From assembly GCF_900114435.1 (NCBI RefSeq), contig NZ_FOZK01000002.1, positions 248,001 to 312,000 of the forward strand: 64,000 nt of DNA, read 5' to 3'. Source of the DNA: Halomicrobium zhouii. Its GTDB lineage: Archaea > Halobacteriota > Halobacteria > Halobacteriales > Haloarculaceae. Under the pieces are notes generated by a model, which saw nothing but the letters and a program-made list of their open reading frames with translations, was not told where the DNA came from and ran no database searches. Positions 51,538 to 61,996 of this stretch are shown in pieces. How positions within the stretch are numbered: the first letter of the stretch is position 1; each line of letters begins with the position of its first letter. Both the position numbers and the translations under genes were made by a program.

Positions 51538-52221
51538 GGTGACTATACCACGATTCTGGGGAAATCTGCTTCTAAGCCAGTTATCTCTATTTGAGATATG
51601 ATATACTCCCCTTAGGTGTCTTGCTCAACAATCATGCATTTAATTCATCAAATCCGCCCGGACCCATACGGGGTACGTACGGTTTCTAACTCTCCGGAAT
51701 ATCGGCTTCTGACGTTCTGTGGGCACCGATTCTCGATCTTGGCCGCTATATAGCGGCGTCTCAAATCGACCGGACCCATGCATCCACTGAACGCGCCCCG
51801 CTGCCGTCCGGGGTTCCGCGTATTCGAAATCACTGCGGGTAAATAAAGATACGGGGGGTGAATTTTGGTGCATGGGTTCTGCGCGATTTAATTCATACAT
51901 ATCGTTAGCGACCGAATCAAAGAAAGCGTTTGCAGATCTCACTGGAATGTGACATATTACGCACGTCAGTTACTCCTCCTTGTTTTGGCGTAAAACCGTA
52001 TGTTTGATTGAGGTGATAAGGCAATGAGTTATTTTGATGTATTTCCGCACAGCCGAATGAGCGGACGAATCCTGATCAACTCGGTTTAGAATGGGCACTG
52101 CAGGCCCTGGGCACGCGGCGTGACAACCCCTCATTTTGGCGGTTTCGAGCGGTGTAGCCGTTGGTTCAGAGCGGGCAGTAACCGGGACTCGTGGGATTCG
52201 CTTGATCGGAGAAGACCAACC
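51538..52221. other. A/T-rich intergenic region with palindromes
   Basis: No gene. GCCGCTATATAGCGGC (51742-51757) is a perfect 16-base palindrome, and ACCCATGCA (51774-51782) recurs inverted as TGCATGGGT (51869-51877). It precedes the recombinase relic and could include an attachment site, but no repeat pair marks one. Confidence 0.4.
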
Positions 52222-53224
52222 ATGAGTCTCGAACCAATCGACACAGAAACCGCACTCGAACTGTAACTCGTCGATAAGGAGAACGGACTCTCGGAGGCAT
52301 CTCTGAAGGGGCACAGGTACCGGCTCGGTCACTTCGTCCGCTGGTGCAACGAGGTCGAGGACATCCAGAACCTCAATACACTCAACAGACGCCAACTCCA
52401 CCGGTACCGGCTCTGGCGGCGAGACGACGGTGACCTAAACAAGGTAAGCGAGAAAATCCAGATGGACACGCTCCGCGTGTTCATCAGGTGGCTGGAGTCC
52501 ATTGACGGCGTAAACCAAGACCTGAGTCAGAAGGTACTGTCGCCATCGATCACCCCTGATGAGAACTCCCGAGACGGGATGCTGGAAAGCGACCGCGCTT
52601 CGGAAATACTCGCACACCTAAGAAGTACGAGTACGCCAGTATCGAGCACGTCGCAATCGGACTCATGTGGCACACGATGATGCGTATCCGTACCATACAT
52701 GCCCTCGACGTTGACGATTACGACTCAGACGAACAATCGGTAAAGGTTCGTCACCGACCAGAGGCCGGCACGCCGATAAAGAATCAGGGAGAAGGTGAAC
52801 GGAGGTTCGCACTTTCGTACCAAGTCTGCGACCTCCTCGATGACTGTCTGGAAACCCAGCGACCGTCAGTCATCGACGAGTACGATCGGGAGCCACTGCT
52901 GGCATCCCGGCAGGGTCGAACGAACAAGACCACACTTCGCGCCTACGTCTACCGCTGGACGCGGCCATGCGCTTACAGCTCTGAGTGTCCACACGACCGC
53001 GCGGTCTTGGAGAGTGTGAAGCGATTGGTCACGATGCGGCACATGCGTGTCCGTCAAGCGGTTGCCAACACGCGATTCGTCGCGGAAGCATCACCTACAG
53101 TCTGAACAGTAATATGACGGACAAGGTGGTTAGTGATCGAGCGAACGTCAGTCAGAGAGTGATCGAACAGCATTATGACCGGCGCACCGAGCGAGAAAAG
53201 TGGAGTAACGCAGGGATTACTTAG
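52222..53224 (+). pseudogene. Tyrosine recombinase/integrase, inactivated
   Basis: It begins MSLEPIDTETALEL, then an in-frame TAA at about 52264, and continues LVDKENGLSEASLKGHRYRL. A frameshift near 52620 leads to YEYASIEHVAIGLMWHTMMR with the first catalytic Arg, and another near 53010 leads to the HAIRRGSITYSLNSNMTD segment and IEQHYDRRTEREK with the catalytic Tyr. All parts of a haloarchaeal XerC/D-type integrase are recognisable but three lesions prevent expression. Confidence 0.8.
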
Positions 53225-53328
53225 ATAATTTCTAGCGGTCTAGAGTACTATTCCTCTCTCGTTCTATATTGAGAAACCGATTATCGTTATACATTTGTCG
53301 CTCCTGCAACCTCGTTTAATCAGTCAAC

Positions 53329-54642
53329 ATGCAGGTCCCAGCATGGTTATCAATAGTTGCTGGGGCTGCAACTATTCTCGGGACAGTCATTGCGGTTCAT
53401 AAGTTTGTCATTCGACGTCCGCGGCTTCAACTCGCCCCTGAATCAAATGATGGGGTTAGGATTAAGGAACAAGTAGCTGGGAACCTTTCTTTTAATCTAG
53501 CCAATAACGGATACAGCCACGCTGAGGACGTATATATAGAGATCTCGTTACCCTCGTGGAATTTTACTGAGGGGGATCCAAACAATAGCGGAATCTCATT
53601 TTCTGACTCAATGATCGATGTTGACCATGAGAAAGATGGTTATCTCGGTGCAACAGGGGAGCGCCACAGAATCTGGGTAACAAATATGCTCCACTCCAAA
53701 TCCAGCTTTGACTTTATAACAGCCTCTGTTCGGCTTGAAGAGTTCCGAGAGTACACTGTGAGCTACCGTATTGGATGTCGATCATACAGCCCTAGGAAGG
53801 GGAAAATCACTATCCAGTCAAAGTACGATGGATTCGAAATTAAACACTACCCGCCGAGATTCTATCGTAGTTGGATTAGCCAATTTAGAACTACTATACG
53901 AGAGGGGGTGTCCTGGATACTACCTGATGCACTATCCATCGTTTATGCACAGATTGAAGAATCAGATGTTATCACCGTGAGAAAGTCCTTCTTTGAATCA
54001 CAAGCTTTCCCAATTGTGATTGTTGACACACTATATCGAAATCGAAAACCCCTTTCAGTCAATCTCAAAGGCACGATATCGACCGATTCTGGTGATGTTC
54101 TGGGGACGCTCGAATTAACTGCAAACTCGGTTAATCCGGGGGACCGATGGGTAGCAACGCCTACCGATCTTCACAGCTACGCCTTAAGATCTTTACCTGC
54201 TACCTCAGATTATCCGGCATTTTCCAAAATGCCGCTACGTCTAGATCCCACCGTTCCACCATATCTACATAATCCTAAACACCAGATTTCCATCAGCTGG
54301 GAGGCAGAGATCGATCATCCTGAGAAGGGGGACATGCGTGGAATAGAGATTAATCAAAGTAGCCTTTCAGTCCAGGAATTCAGGGGTTCTACACATGCAA
54401 AACTATCTGTGGAGATTCAGAATGAGAACCACAGTTCAAAGTCATTCTTTGTGGTTGGGCGTTTGTATACCTCGACTGATCTCTTGATAGCTACCCCGTC
54501 GAAGCACATCGCTATGGATGCGCAAGAATCGAAGGAACTCCACATCTCTACTCGCTTGCCAGGATTTATACAACCGCCAGAAGATGTGGAGGTTGTCTTA
54601 CAGAGAACACAGTCGTCTTCTGTAGAAGATTTCGATGTGTGA
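53329..54642 (+). CDS. Membrane-anchored protein of unknown function, A/T-rich
   Basis: 437 residues. One N-terminal membrane helix (LSIVAGAATILGTVIAVHKF) and a large cytoplasmic or surface beta-rich domain. No motif recognised. Its low GC compared with most of the window suggests transfer. It is the first plus-strand gene of the defence cluster and may be an effector with an unrecognised fold. Confidence 0.6.
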   Translation: MQVPAWLSIVAGAATILGTVIAVHKFVIRRPRLQLAPESNDGVRIKEQVAGNLSFNLANNGYSHAEDVYIEISLPSWNFTEGDPNNSGISFSDSMIDVDHEKDGYLGATGERHRIWVTNMLHSKSSFDFITASVRLEEFREYTVSYRIGCRSYSPRKGKITIQSKYDGFEIKHYPPRFYRSWISQFRTTIREGVSWILPDALSIVYAQIEESDVITVRKSFFESQAFPIVIVDTLYRNRKPLSVNLKGTISTDSGDVLGTLELTANSVNPGDRWVATPTDLHSYALRSLPATSDYPAFSKMPLRLDPTVPPYLHNPKHQISISWEAEIDHPEKGDMRGIEINQSSLSVQEFRGSTHAKLSVEIQNENHSSKSFFVVGRLYTSTDLLIATPSKHIAMDAQESKELHISTRLPGFIQPPEDVEVVLQRTQSSSVEDFDV

Positions 54643-54908
54643 GATTTGGCTGAGTTATCATTGATATAATAATCAAGTCTACCTGATTTGAATGTTCTTG
54701 CGATGCGCTCAAGGGTTTAGTCGATTGTATCCCTTTGCGCCGGAATAGGGCCCTGTATGGTTTAAGCCGATATCCAAGCAGAATGAACCACAGATTGTTG
54801 CTTCTTCGAATGGCGTGAGTTCATCCGGTTTGAAGAGCGGTCTTGATCTCGATTAGGGATAGACACTAGCGAAGTCTTTTCCCGATATCGGACCCAATCA
54901 TTATCCGG

Positions 54909-55694
54909 ATGAAAGGTGGTCTGCCATTTGGCTACACCAGCGCCTCTGTAGCAGAAATTCGAGAGAATATCGATACTGAAGCAGCTGTAGTTTGCCTCAA
55001 AGACACCGCTGTTGACCACCCTCGTGTTCTCATAGAAGCGTTCATTGAATGCATCCCCGACCTCCTAAGTTGGCTTGAAACAAATGGGCGTGACTATCCT
55101 TGGCGCCAGACCACTGACCCTTGGAAAGTCTATAGCGCTGAAATTCTGCTCCAGCGAACTCGCGGGGATGCAGTCGCTGATATCTATGACGACTTCCAAG
55201 ACCACTTCCCCACTCCTCGAGATCTCTATGAAGCCTCTGAAGAGGAGATCAGGGAAATGGTCCACTCGCTTGGCTTCGTAAACCACCGAACCCGGACCCT
55301 AAAGGAGATTGGCGAGCTTTTTGTTGAGGAGCATGCTGGGAAGGTCCCTGACTCTCTTGATGAGCTCACACGCCCCTGGCGAGCCGGAACCTACTCCGCC
55401 CGGGCCTGCCAACTTTTTGCCAGGGGAGAGCCGCTGGCCCTAGTTGACGCCAATTATTCACGTGTTATCGGACGGGTGCTGGGTTACCAGATGCCTGACC
55501 AACCGCACAAGAGCGACGATGTATACGAGTTAATGGAAGCACTGGTCCCCAAGGAGCCCGGGCTGGCACGAGCATTTAACTTTGCCATCCTTGATCTGGG
55601 GGCACTGATCTGTACCCCCCAGAATCCTAGATGCGAGACTTGTCCGCTCCAGAATGCCTGTGTATATGCCGGAAAACAACAGTTGACCGACTGA
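54909..55694 (+). CDS. MutY/Mig-type DNA glycosylase with an iron-sulfur cluster
   Basis: 261 residues. HhH-GPD core: DYPWRQTTDPWKVYSAEILL (with the MutY-like Glu), QRTRGDAVADIY, the hairpin region PWRAGTYSARACQLFARGEP, and LVDANYSRVIGRVLGY with the catalytic Asp. The C-terminus has C-x6-C-x2-C-x5-C (CTPQNPRCETCPLQNAC). Such glycosylases next to restriction systems repair T-G mismatches made by deamination of 5-methylcytosine, so this gene hints at a cytosine methyltransferase linked to the DISARM genes. It could also be an A-G MutY. Confidence 0.78.
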   Translation: MKGGLPFGYTSASVAEIRENIDTEAAVVCLKDTAVDHPRVLIEAFIECIPDLLSWLETNGRDYPWRQTTDPWKVYSAEILLQRTRGDAVADIYDDFQDHFPTPRDLYEASEEEIREMVHSLGFVNHRTRTLKEIGELFVEEHAGKVPDSLDELTRPWRAGTYSARACQLFARGEPLALVDANYSRVIGRVLGYQMPDQPHKSDDVYELMEALVPKEPGLARAFNFAILDLGALICTPQNPRCETCPLQNACVYAGKQQLTD

Positions 55695-55810
55695 ACCTTA
55701 CGATTACAGATCGTTGAATCCAACGCTTACCTCTCGAAACCCGATAGACATCCCCACGGGGGCACCAAACAGCTAAGGGGAGGCCGAATAAATGAGATTT
55801 CAGACTATAA

Positions 55811-58800
55811 ATGGTTCATATGCCAGACCGAGATCTGGGGCGTACCAAGGATCTCGAGCAGATTTCTTCACGGATAGTTTCCGAGGTCCGAAACCGGGCG
55901 ACAGGCGGCCACTATGAGATCGGTGAGATACATGTGGGTAGCGCCCCGAAGAATACGTTCTTCTCGGGTTGTCTCTCCCCCGGGACAGAGGAGCTAGAGT
56001 TCGAGGATGACGACATCTATTCGAGGGCCTCTCCCAGTGCTCTCCATATGCTGATCCGCGTGGCGCCAAGCGTCAACGGCGCTGCATTCGCTATCGACCC
56101 TTCCTTCAGTGTATACGCCCGCGTCCATCCGCCAAGATATGCTGACGTCCAGACAACTGACCGCGGTTACTATCGCAAGTACAGCGTTGATGTAGAGCCG
56201 ACCACTGTAAAGACACGCTCTCCAGAAGCGGGTGAAGAAGCAATCTCGGCCGACCTGGAGGACGCTGAGGAAGATATCTCCCAGGCATTGCAGAAGGCAT
56301 TGGAAGCGGTTCGAGATGAAATGGCAGCGGATCCGCTACGCTACCGCCCGGAGTCGAATCAAGACGTTCGGGAAGCCATCGTCGAGGATCGGTTTGCTGC
56401 ACAGTCTGAGTACGAAGAGTTCGTAGATGGAGTCGAGGGTAAGGCAGTGTATCCCGATATCAATCCGAGGATAGCTTTCGATCTGCGCGGGATCGATGAC
56501 GGGGACCTACAACTCCGAGTGAGTCTAGAGAACAGGTCTGACGAACCCGAAAGCGGTCAGCTGGATGACGTTGACAACGGTATGTACGAATCCCGACTCC
56601 GGCTTTTACCGGAGGGTGGATCTAGATTTGATCATATCAATTTCACCCGTCTTCCGGAAGACTACCGCTACAATCGTGAGCTCCCGGGATATGGGGTAAA
56701 TTGCTCGGTTGAGCAGCCCGAAGGGTCGGACGCCCTCGTTACAAATTGCATGCCGTCCCATGAGCAGAAGCGTTACATCCACAAGGAGCCCGATCGGGAC
56801 GCTGCCCGGCCGCTGTTCGATCATCTGGCAGAGGACCCGTTGCCGGTCCTCCGAGCATTGCGCGATGAGATGAAAGAATACGATTCGGGGACCTGGAAGG
56901 ATCGAATCGATGAACTGCGCGAGGGTGACGGGGATCTAGAAACAGCTCAGCAGAACCGCGAGGCCTTCCAAGAGGAGATCGCCCGCCTTGAAAGCGGGAT
57001 CAAACTACTGGCCGAGCACGATGAGGCACTCCGCTCGTTCAAGCTGATGAACCGGACATTCGACCGAAAGGTTCTGCGGGAGGATGGTACACGAGACTAC
57101 GATTCCTGGCGTCTCTTTCAGATTGTCTTCATCGTTGCCAATATCCGTGATATCGTCGCCCGGACTGATGAGTCCGTTCAGACCGATGCCCGAGAGGAAG
57201 TGAGCCTGATCTGGTTCCCGACTGGTGGCGGGAAAACGGAGGCATACCTCGGTCTGATGATCTTCAACATGCTGTTCGATCGTCTCCGAGGCAAGGCCTT
57301 CGGCGTCACCTCATTGATGCGCTACCCGCTCAGGCTGCTGAGTCTCCAGCAGTTCCAGCGCATCACTGAACTCATGATGTATGCCGATGAGGTCCGCCGT
57401 GAGCAATCTCTGGGTGGAGATCCGTTCGAGGTCGGTTATCTTACCGGGGGGACCGAGAACAAAATGCGGGACGTAATCGAAGAAGAGTTCGGTAGCAAGG
57501 CCGTCAGTTATAGCGACCAAGAGGGCAATCAGAAAAAAGTAGAAAATCTTGCGCAACGCTGGGAGTCTGACAATCTAAATAATATCTCGAAAGAAGAGTT
57601 CCGCGTTCTCAACCGTTGTCCGAAATGTGGAGGGGACGTAAGTCTCGAAGTCGACGCTAAAGAGGTTCAGATCAATCACATCTGTACGAACGAGTCGTGT
57701 ACTTGGCACCGGCTCCCGGTCTATGTAGTGGACAACGAGATCTATCGAAAGCTTCCGACGCTGATCATCGGGACCCAGGACAAGCTGGCCGGGCTGGGAT
57801 ACGAACGCAAATTCCGACTTATGCTGGGCTATGCAAGTGAGGAGTGTCCTGAGCACGGCTACACCGACGGGACTGCCTGCACGGAGAAGTATTTCTGTAC
57901 GGAGAGTGAGCAGACCCACACCAATCTTGATCCGGTCGATCCGGTTCCAGGTCTACAGATCCAAGACGAGCTACACCTGATCAAGGAAGAGCTGGGGACT
58001 TTCGAGAGTCACTACTGGGGAGCGATGAACAAAATCATCGAGTGGAGCGGAAACACATCTTCGAACGTTATCGCAGCAACCGCGACCATCGAGGAATTCG
58101 AAAACCAGATCAGGCACCTCTACAAAAAAGAAGGTTCACTGTTCCCTGCACCTGGCCCAGACTACAGGGAATCATTCTACGCCGGTGAGGATCCAGAGGA
58201 GGTTCAGCGCCATTTCATCGGGATTACACCTTGGAACCGGTCACACATCAATAGCATCATCAGCATCATACGAGCCCACGAGGAGGCCATCCAGACACTC
58301 AATCAAAACGCGGAGAAGATGGTGTCCGATCGGGACTACCGGACCCTGGATTCGGCCGGGGAGCTGCGGGAGATGCTCAGGTATTACGATACGGCTGTTA
58401 ATTACGTCATCAGCAAGAAGGAAGGTGACAGGATCAACCAGTCTGTCAACACCCAGATCAACCCAGATCTGCAGTCAGCCGGATTCGAGCGGATAAACCA
58501 GCTCAGCCTGACCGGAGACAGCAGCTTCCAGGCGGTCTCGAGTATGCTGGATCGCTTCGAGTCCTTGGCCGATGACCCGTCGCTACAGGACCAAACAGAG
58601 GACCTGATTATCGCAACTAGCACTATCAGTCACGGAGTGGACCTGGACGTACTGAACTTCATGCTGTTTTTCGGAATGCCCAGACGTACCGCGGAATATA
58701 TCCAGTCAAGCAGCCGTGTGGGCAGGAAGTATCCGGGCATCGTTATCGATTGCTTCCATCCCATCCGAGAACGCGATCGGAGTCACTTCCATTACTTCGA

Positions 58801-59266
58801 CAAATACCACGAATACCAGGACCGACTTGTCGAGCCTGTCCCGGTAAACCGGCGGGCTAAATTTAGCATTCAGCGAACGCTTCCAGGTCTGTTCATGGCG
58901 TTGATTCTACAGCGCTACTACGGCGAGATCGAAGCTGAGTACGGTTCCCCGTACATGACTAGCAATGTGGCCAATGCCCACTCGAACGGCCTCATCACCC
59001 AGCAACAACTCATGGACGACTTGGACGATATCTATAGCGACTGGAATGGCGACAACGTATTCAGAGACGAGATAAGCCACCGCATCGAAACGTATCTGAC
59101 CGCTATCGATAAACAGCAGAAGAAGTTCGTGAGCGATAGCCTCCCGGATGGAAACCGGCCAATGTGGAGCCTGCGAGACGTTGATGTCCCTGTCGACATC
59201 TTCACCAGTCGGGAGGAAGGAAAAATTGTTGATACGATTAACGCTGGCCGAGGTGATGGAGCATGA
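55811..59266 (+). CDS. drmA: DrmA-like DISARM helicase
   Basis: 1151 residues. A long N-terminal domain, then a superfamily 2 helicase: Walker A FPTGGGKTEAY (about 470-480), an inserted zinc ribbon CPKCGGDVSLEVDAKEVQIN...C, DELH (about 719), motif III AATATIEEF, and SSSRVGRKYPG (about 966). Size, zinc insert and the downstream DUF1998 gene are those of DrmA. In DISARM, DrmA and DrmB form the complex that senses and processes foreign DNA. It overlaps drmB by ATGA. A Dpd-type helicase is a less likely alternative. Confidence 0.82.
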   Translation: MVHMPDRDLGRTKDLEQISSRIVSEVRNRATGGHYEIGEIHVGSAPKNTFFSGCLSPGTEELEFEDDDIYSRASPSALHMLIRVAPSVNGAAFAIDPSFSVYARVHPPRYADVQTTDRGYYRKYSVDVEPTTVKTRSPEAGEEAISADLEDAEEDISQALQKALEAVRDEMAADPLRYRPESNQDVREAIVEDRFAAQSEYEEFVDGVEGKAVYPDINPRIAFDLRGIDDGDLQLRVSLENRSDEPESGQLDDVDNGMYESRLRLLPEGGSRFDHINFTRLPEDYRYNRELPGYGVNCSVEQPEGSDALVTNCMPSHEQKRYIHKEPDRDAARPLFDHLAEDPLPVLRALRDEMKEYDSGTWKDRIDELREGDGDLETAQQNREAFQEEIARLESGIKLLAEHDEALRSFKLMNRTFDRKVLREDGTRDYDSWRLFQIVFIVANIRDIVARTDESVQTDAREEVSLIWFPTGGGKTEAYLGLMIFNMLFDRLRGKAFGVTSLMRYPLRLLSLQQFQRITELMMYADEVRREQSLGGDPFEVGYLTGGTENKMRDVIEEEFGSKAVSYSDQEGNQKKVENLAQRWESDNLNNISKEEFRVLNRCPKCGGDVSLEVDAKEVQINHICTNESCTWHRLPVYVVDNEIYRKLPTLIIGTQDKLAGLGYERKFRLMLGYASEECPEHGYTDGTACTEKYFCTESEQTHTNLDPVDPVPGLQIQDELHLIKEELGTFESHYWGAMNKIIEWSGNTSSNVIAATATIEEFENQIRHLYKKEGSLFPAPGPDYRESFYAGEDPEEVQRHFIGITPWNRSHINSIISIIRAHEEAIQTLNQNAEKMVSDRDYRTLDSAGELREMLRYYDTAVNYVISKKEGDRINQSVNTQINPDLQSAGFERINQLSLTGDSSFQAVSSMLDRFESLADDPSLQDQTEDLIIATSTISHGVDLDVLNFMLFFGMPRRTAEYIQSSSRVGRKYPGIVIDCFHPIRERDRSHFHYFDKYHEYQDRLVEPVPVNRRAKFSIQRTLPGLFMALILQRYYGEIEAEYGSPYMTSNVANAHSNGLITQQQLMDDLDDIYSDWNGDNVFRDEISHRIETYLTAIDKQQKKFVSDSLPDGNRPMWSLRDVDVPVDIFTSREEGKIVDTINAGRGDGA

Positions 59267-61056
59267 AGCGCGGCCTAAATCAGGTCCTGTTCCAGTTCAT
59301 GCCGGGCAAAACTTTCGATAACCCCCAACATCAGATGATCGAAAAGGTAGCCCAGATCGGTGGCGAGGACATTAGCGACGAGGTCAACGATGAGCATCTC
59401 AAAAAACGGGTGTTTGCCGCAATCAATGAGTGGGAAGGTGGCAGCAGGGAGTACCTCACTAGAACTCTTGACAATTATTCGATCATCCAGCCTGAGGATG
59501 TGATCAGTGAGGTTTTCCCACTAATCCTGCGATGTGATAATTGCTATGCCGTTGAGAACTATTGGCGTCGGCGTGAGTCGCTCAAAAACGGCTCAGTAGC
59601 CTGCTCGAACTGCGAAAACTCCAGCCTTCATCAGCTCCATCACGTCCTGATCTGTGAGGAGTGTTCCGCCATCGAAGCGATGTCGGTGCCACCATGTGAT
59701 GAACACGACTGGAACTATGTCAAGCTCGATGACAGTGCCGAGAGCTATCGTAATTTCCGATGGCGATGTGGCAAATGCGAGCAAGAGGGCAAGGAAGCGA
59801 CCATTCGCTCTGGACTGTATAGTAATTGTGACGACTGCGGGAATACCCTTCAGCCAACAGTCCACCGGGCCTCACAGGCATATCGCACCCACCATCTGAA
59901 GCAGGTCGACATTAATTTCGAGTATGGCCTTTCGGAAGACGAAGAGAATCAGGCAATCTCCGACATCGCCCTTGGGGCGGCCTACGGAATCTACGACCAC
60001 CCGGAAAACGAGATCTCCTTCTACCGGGACAAACAGGAGGGTGGAACAAACCAGATTGAGGAGCTTTTGGGCAGTGATATCGTTGATGAGGGGCAGAAAG
60101 AAAAGATACGCGACCAGTTCAGCGACGATCTTAAGGCTAGTGGCGAACTGACACAGATCCTGAACGAACTCGAGGAGATCCGCCTTACGAAACGGAACAT
60201 CTCACGGAACCATTTCAACTACCTGCGAACCCTTGAAGAAATCAAGACGGAGACACTCGATGAACTGGATTCTGATGTCGGCGGACCGAGCCAAACATCA
60301 GCTGACGTGCTTGAACAATTCGGTGTTAGTGACCTTCGACTCACCAGCGAGTTCCCTATTCTGACGGCCGTATATGGGTACCACCGGACATTCGATGAAC
60401 CAGAGGAAGACAGTCATCCCGCATTGCGAGCCTTCCCTTTCACCCAGGGTAAGGACACCATCCCGATATATGCCACTAGTTCCGATACTGAAGCAGTGTT
60501 CCTGACACTCGATCACCGACGGGTCGGGGAGTGGCTGGCAGCTAACGATCTTCTGGATGGCAGTATTGATGACCTCAGCGACCAAGAACTCCGGGCACTG
60601 ATCCACGCGGAGATGGATCAGATGAAACCCTACCTTGATGTTGATGAGATGACTGAAGTATCTCGATATGTCCACGGCCTCTTGCACACACTGAGCCATC
60701 GCCTTATTGAAGAGGCAGCATTGCTCTCGGGGATCGAAGAGACGAGTCTGGCAGAGTTCCTTTTCCCCGAGGCGCTTTCGGTAGCAATCTATTCGAACCA
60801 GACCCATTCGTTTACAATTGGTGGCCTGTACACTTTGGCCGAACGGTCGTTAGAAGAATGGTTCGAGTCCGTCCAGCAGGAGTCCGAGCACTGTATCTAT
60901 GATCCGATCTGCGGCGAGCAAGGGGCCAGCTGTCATGCCTGTACTCACATCAGTGAGATTGGTTGCCAGCACTTTAATCAGAACTTGAGCCGTGGATTCA
61001 TCTTTGGGGGGACTAACCAGGAAATGCCTATAACAGGCTACTGGGACGATTTCTGA
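59263..61056 (+). CDS. drmB: DrmB-like DUF1998 protein
   Basis: 597 residues. N-terminal half with zinc knuckles (CDNCYAVENYWRRRESLKNG...CSNC, CEEC, CGKC, CDDC). The C-terminal DUF1998-type region (about 465-590) has LLHTLSHRLIEEAALLSGIE and Cys-rich YDPICGEQGASCHACTHISE. It overlaps drmA and drmC by a few bases, so the three are co-translated. DrmB binds DrmA and DNA in characterised DISARM systems. Confidence 0.82.
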   Translation: MKRGLNQVLFQFMPGKTFDNPQHQMIEKVAQIGGEDISDEVNDEHLKKRVFAAINEWEGGSREYLTRTLDNYSIIQPEDVISEVFPLILRCDNCYAVENYWRRRESLKNGSVACSNCENSSLHQLHHVLICEECSAIEAMSVPPCDEHDWNYVKLDDSAESYRNFRWRCGKCEQEGKEATIRSGLYSNCDDCGNTLQPTVHRASQAYRTHHLKQVDINFEYGLSEDEENQAISDIALGAAYGIYDHPENEISFYRDKQEGGTNQIEELLGSDIVDEGQKEKIRDQFSDDLKASGELTQILNELEEIRLTKRNISRNHFNYLRTLEEIKTETLDELDSDVGGPSQTSADVLEQFGVSDLRLTSEFPILTAVYGYHRTFDEPEEDSHPALRAFPFTQGKDTIPIYATSSDTEAVFLTLDHRRVGEWLAANDLLDGSIDDLSDQELRALIHAEMDQMKPYLDVDEMTEVSRYVHGLLHTLSHRLIEEAALLSGIEETSLAEFLFPEALSVAIYSNQTHSFTIGGLYTLAERSLEEWFESVQQESEHCIYDPICGEQGASCHACTHISEIGCQHFNQNLSRGFIFGGTNQEMPITGYWDDF

Positions 61057-61913
61057 TGGAGTTAGCCGACTTGCTTGCTCTTGAACAGAAGCTACGGCGT
61101 GAGGGAACGACAACCGAGACCCTTCTGGGGTACTGTCTGTACCTGAACGGGAAGGAAGTCGTGGCTCTTGGCCAGCGATTCCAGACGGAATTTGACATCA
61201 GTGATCGGCAGGCCTCGGATCTGATCGAGTGGTTGGAATATCTGGGTGTGGCTAGATTGGACGAACGGAACAATATCTCGTTTCAGAGTGACAGGCTCCG
61301 AGAACTTCTCACGCGGGTCGAGTGGCTCTTCGATGAGCATTCCCTCGACCAGCTTTCTCGAGCGACAGTTGAGAATCCCGACCAGGTCAGGCCAATCCTG
61401 AACGTCCCAGAAGAGACCGATTTTGATGTCGATTCGACCATCATCGGTTCGCTCATAGACCTGCTGGCCACTGCTGAGGACTCGGCGGTTGTCATGAACC
61501 CTTTTTACACACAGGTGGGCTTCGACCTGCTGCAGGAGGCACTGGTGGGCGTCCCGAAACGAGGGGCAAGCTTGACCCTTATGACACGTGATGTGTTGCA
61601 GGGGACTGGTGAGAACCGCAATTATGTCCGCCAGCTCGTCGAACAACTTGAATCCGTGGGGCGGTCTCACCACCTGTCAGTATATGAATTCAATAGTGAA
61701 CTCCACAACACGGCGACGTTTCACGCCAAGGCTGTCATAGTTGATCGTCAGCAAGCGTACATCGGGAGTGCAAACATGACTGAGAGAAGTCTCCGGAACG
61801 CGATTGAGATGGGGACAATCATCGAAGGTAAGTCAGTTCCACCACTTGCAGATACTGTTGAACAAATGCTCACGTCGGATCTCTGGCTCGGTGTCGACTT
61901 GGATGACGTCTAG
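61056..61913 (+). CDS. drmC: DrmC-like phospholipase D-family nuclease
   Basis: 285 residues. One HKD motif, FHAKAVIVDRQQAYIGSANM (about 222-241). The N-terminal half is winged-helix-like (FDISDRQASDLIEWLEYLGV). PLD nucleases act as dimers, so one motif per chain suffices. Start TGATG overlaps the drmB stop. The cluster ends here; no drmD, drmE or methyltransferase follows on this strand. Confidence 0.82.
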   Translation: MELADLLALEQKLRREGTTTETLLGYCLYLNGKEVVALGQRFQTEFDISDRQASDLIEWLEYLGVARLDERNNISFQSDRLRELLTRVEWLFDEHSLDQLSRATVENPDQVRPILNVPEETDFDVDSTIIGSLIDLLATAEDSAVVMNPFYTQVGFDLLQEALVGVPKRGASLTLMTRDVLQGTGENRNYVRQLVEQLESVGRSHHLSVYEFNSELHNTATFHAKAVIVDRQQAYIGSANMTERSLRNAIEMGTIIEGKSVPPLADTVEQMLTSDLWLGVDLDDV

Positions 61914-61996
61914 AGCAGCTCTAGACGCTTTGCTCCCCATTCCTCTCACTCTTCGTGTGTAAACTTTGAGTCTCAGTAGGTACGTCGGCTCTACAA

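Noticed and set aside
51742-51757. Palindrome as a replication origin
   Set aside because: No Orc1/Cdc6 or Rep gene and no origin-recognition repeats nearby.
55811-61913. Helicase cluster as BREX or Dpd
   Set aside because: No PglZ, BrxL or deazapurine-modification genes; helicase, DUF1998 and PLD order matches DISARM.
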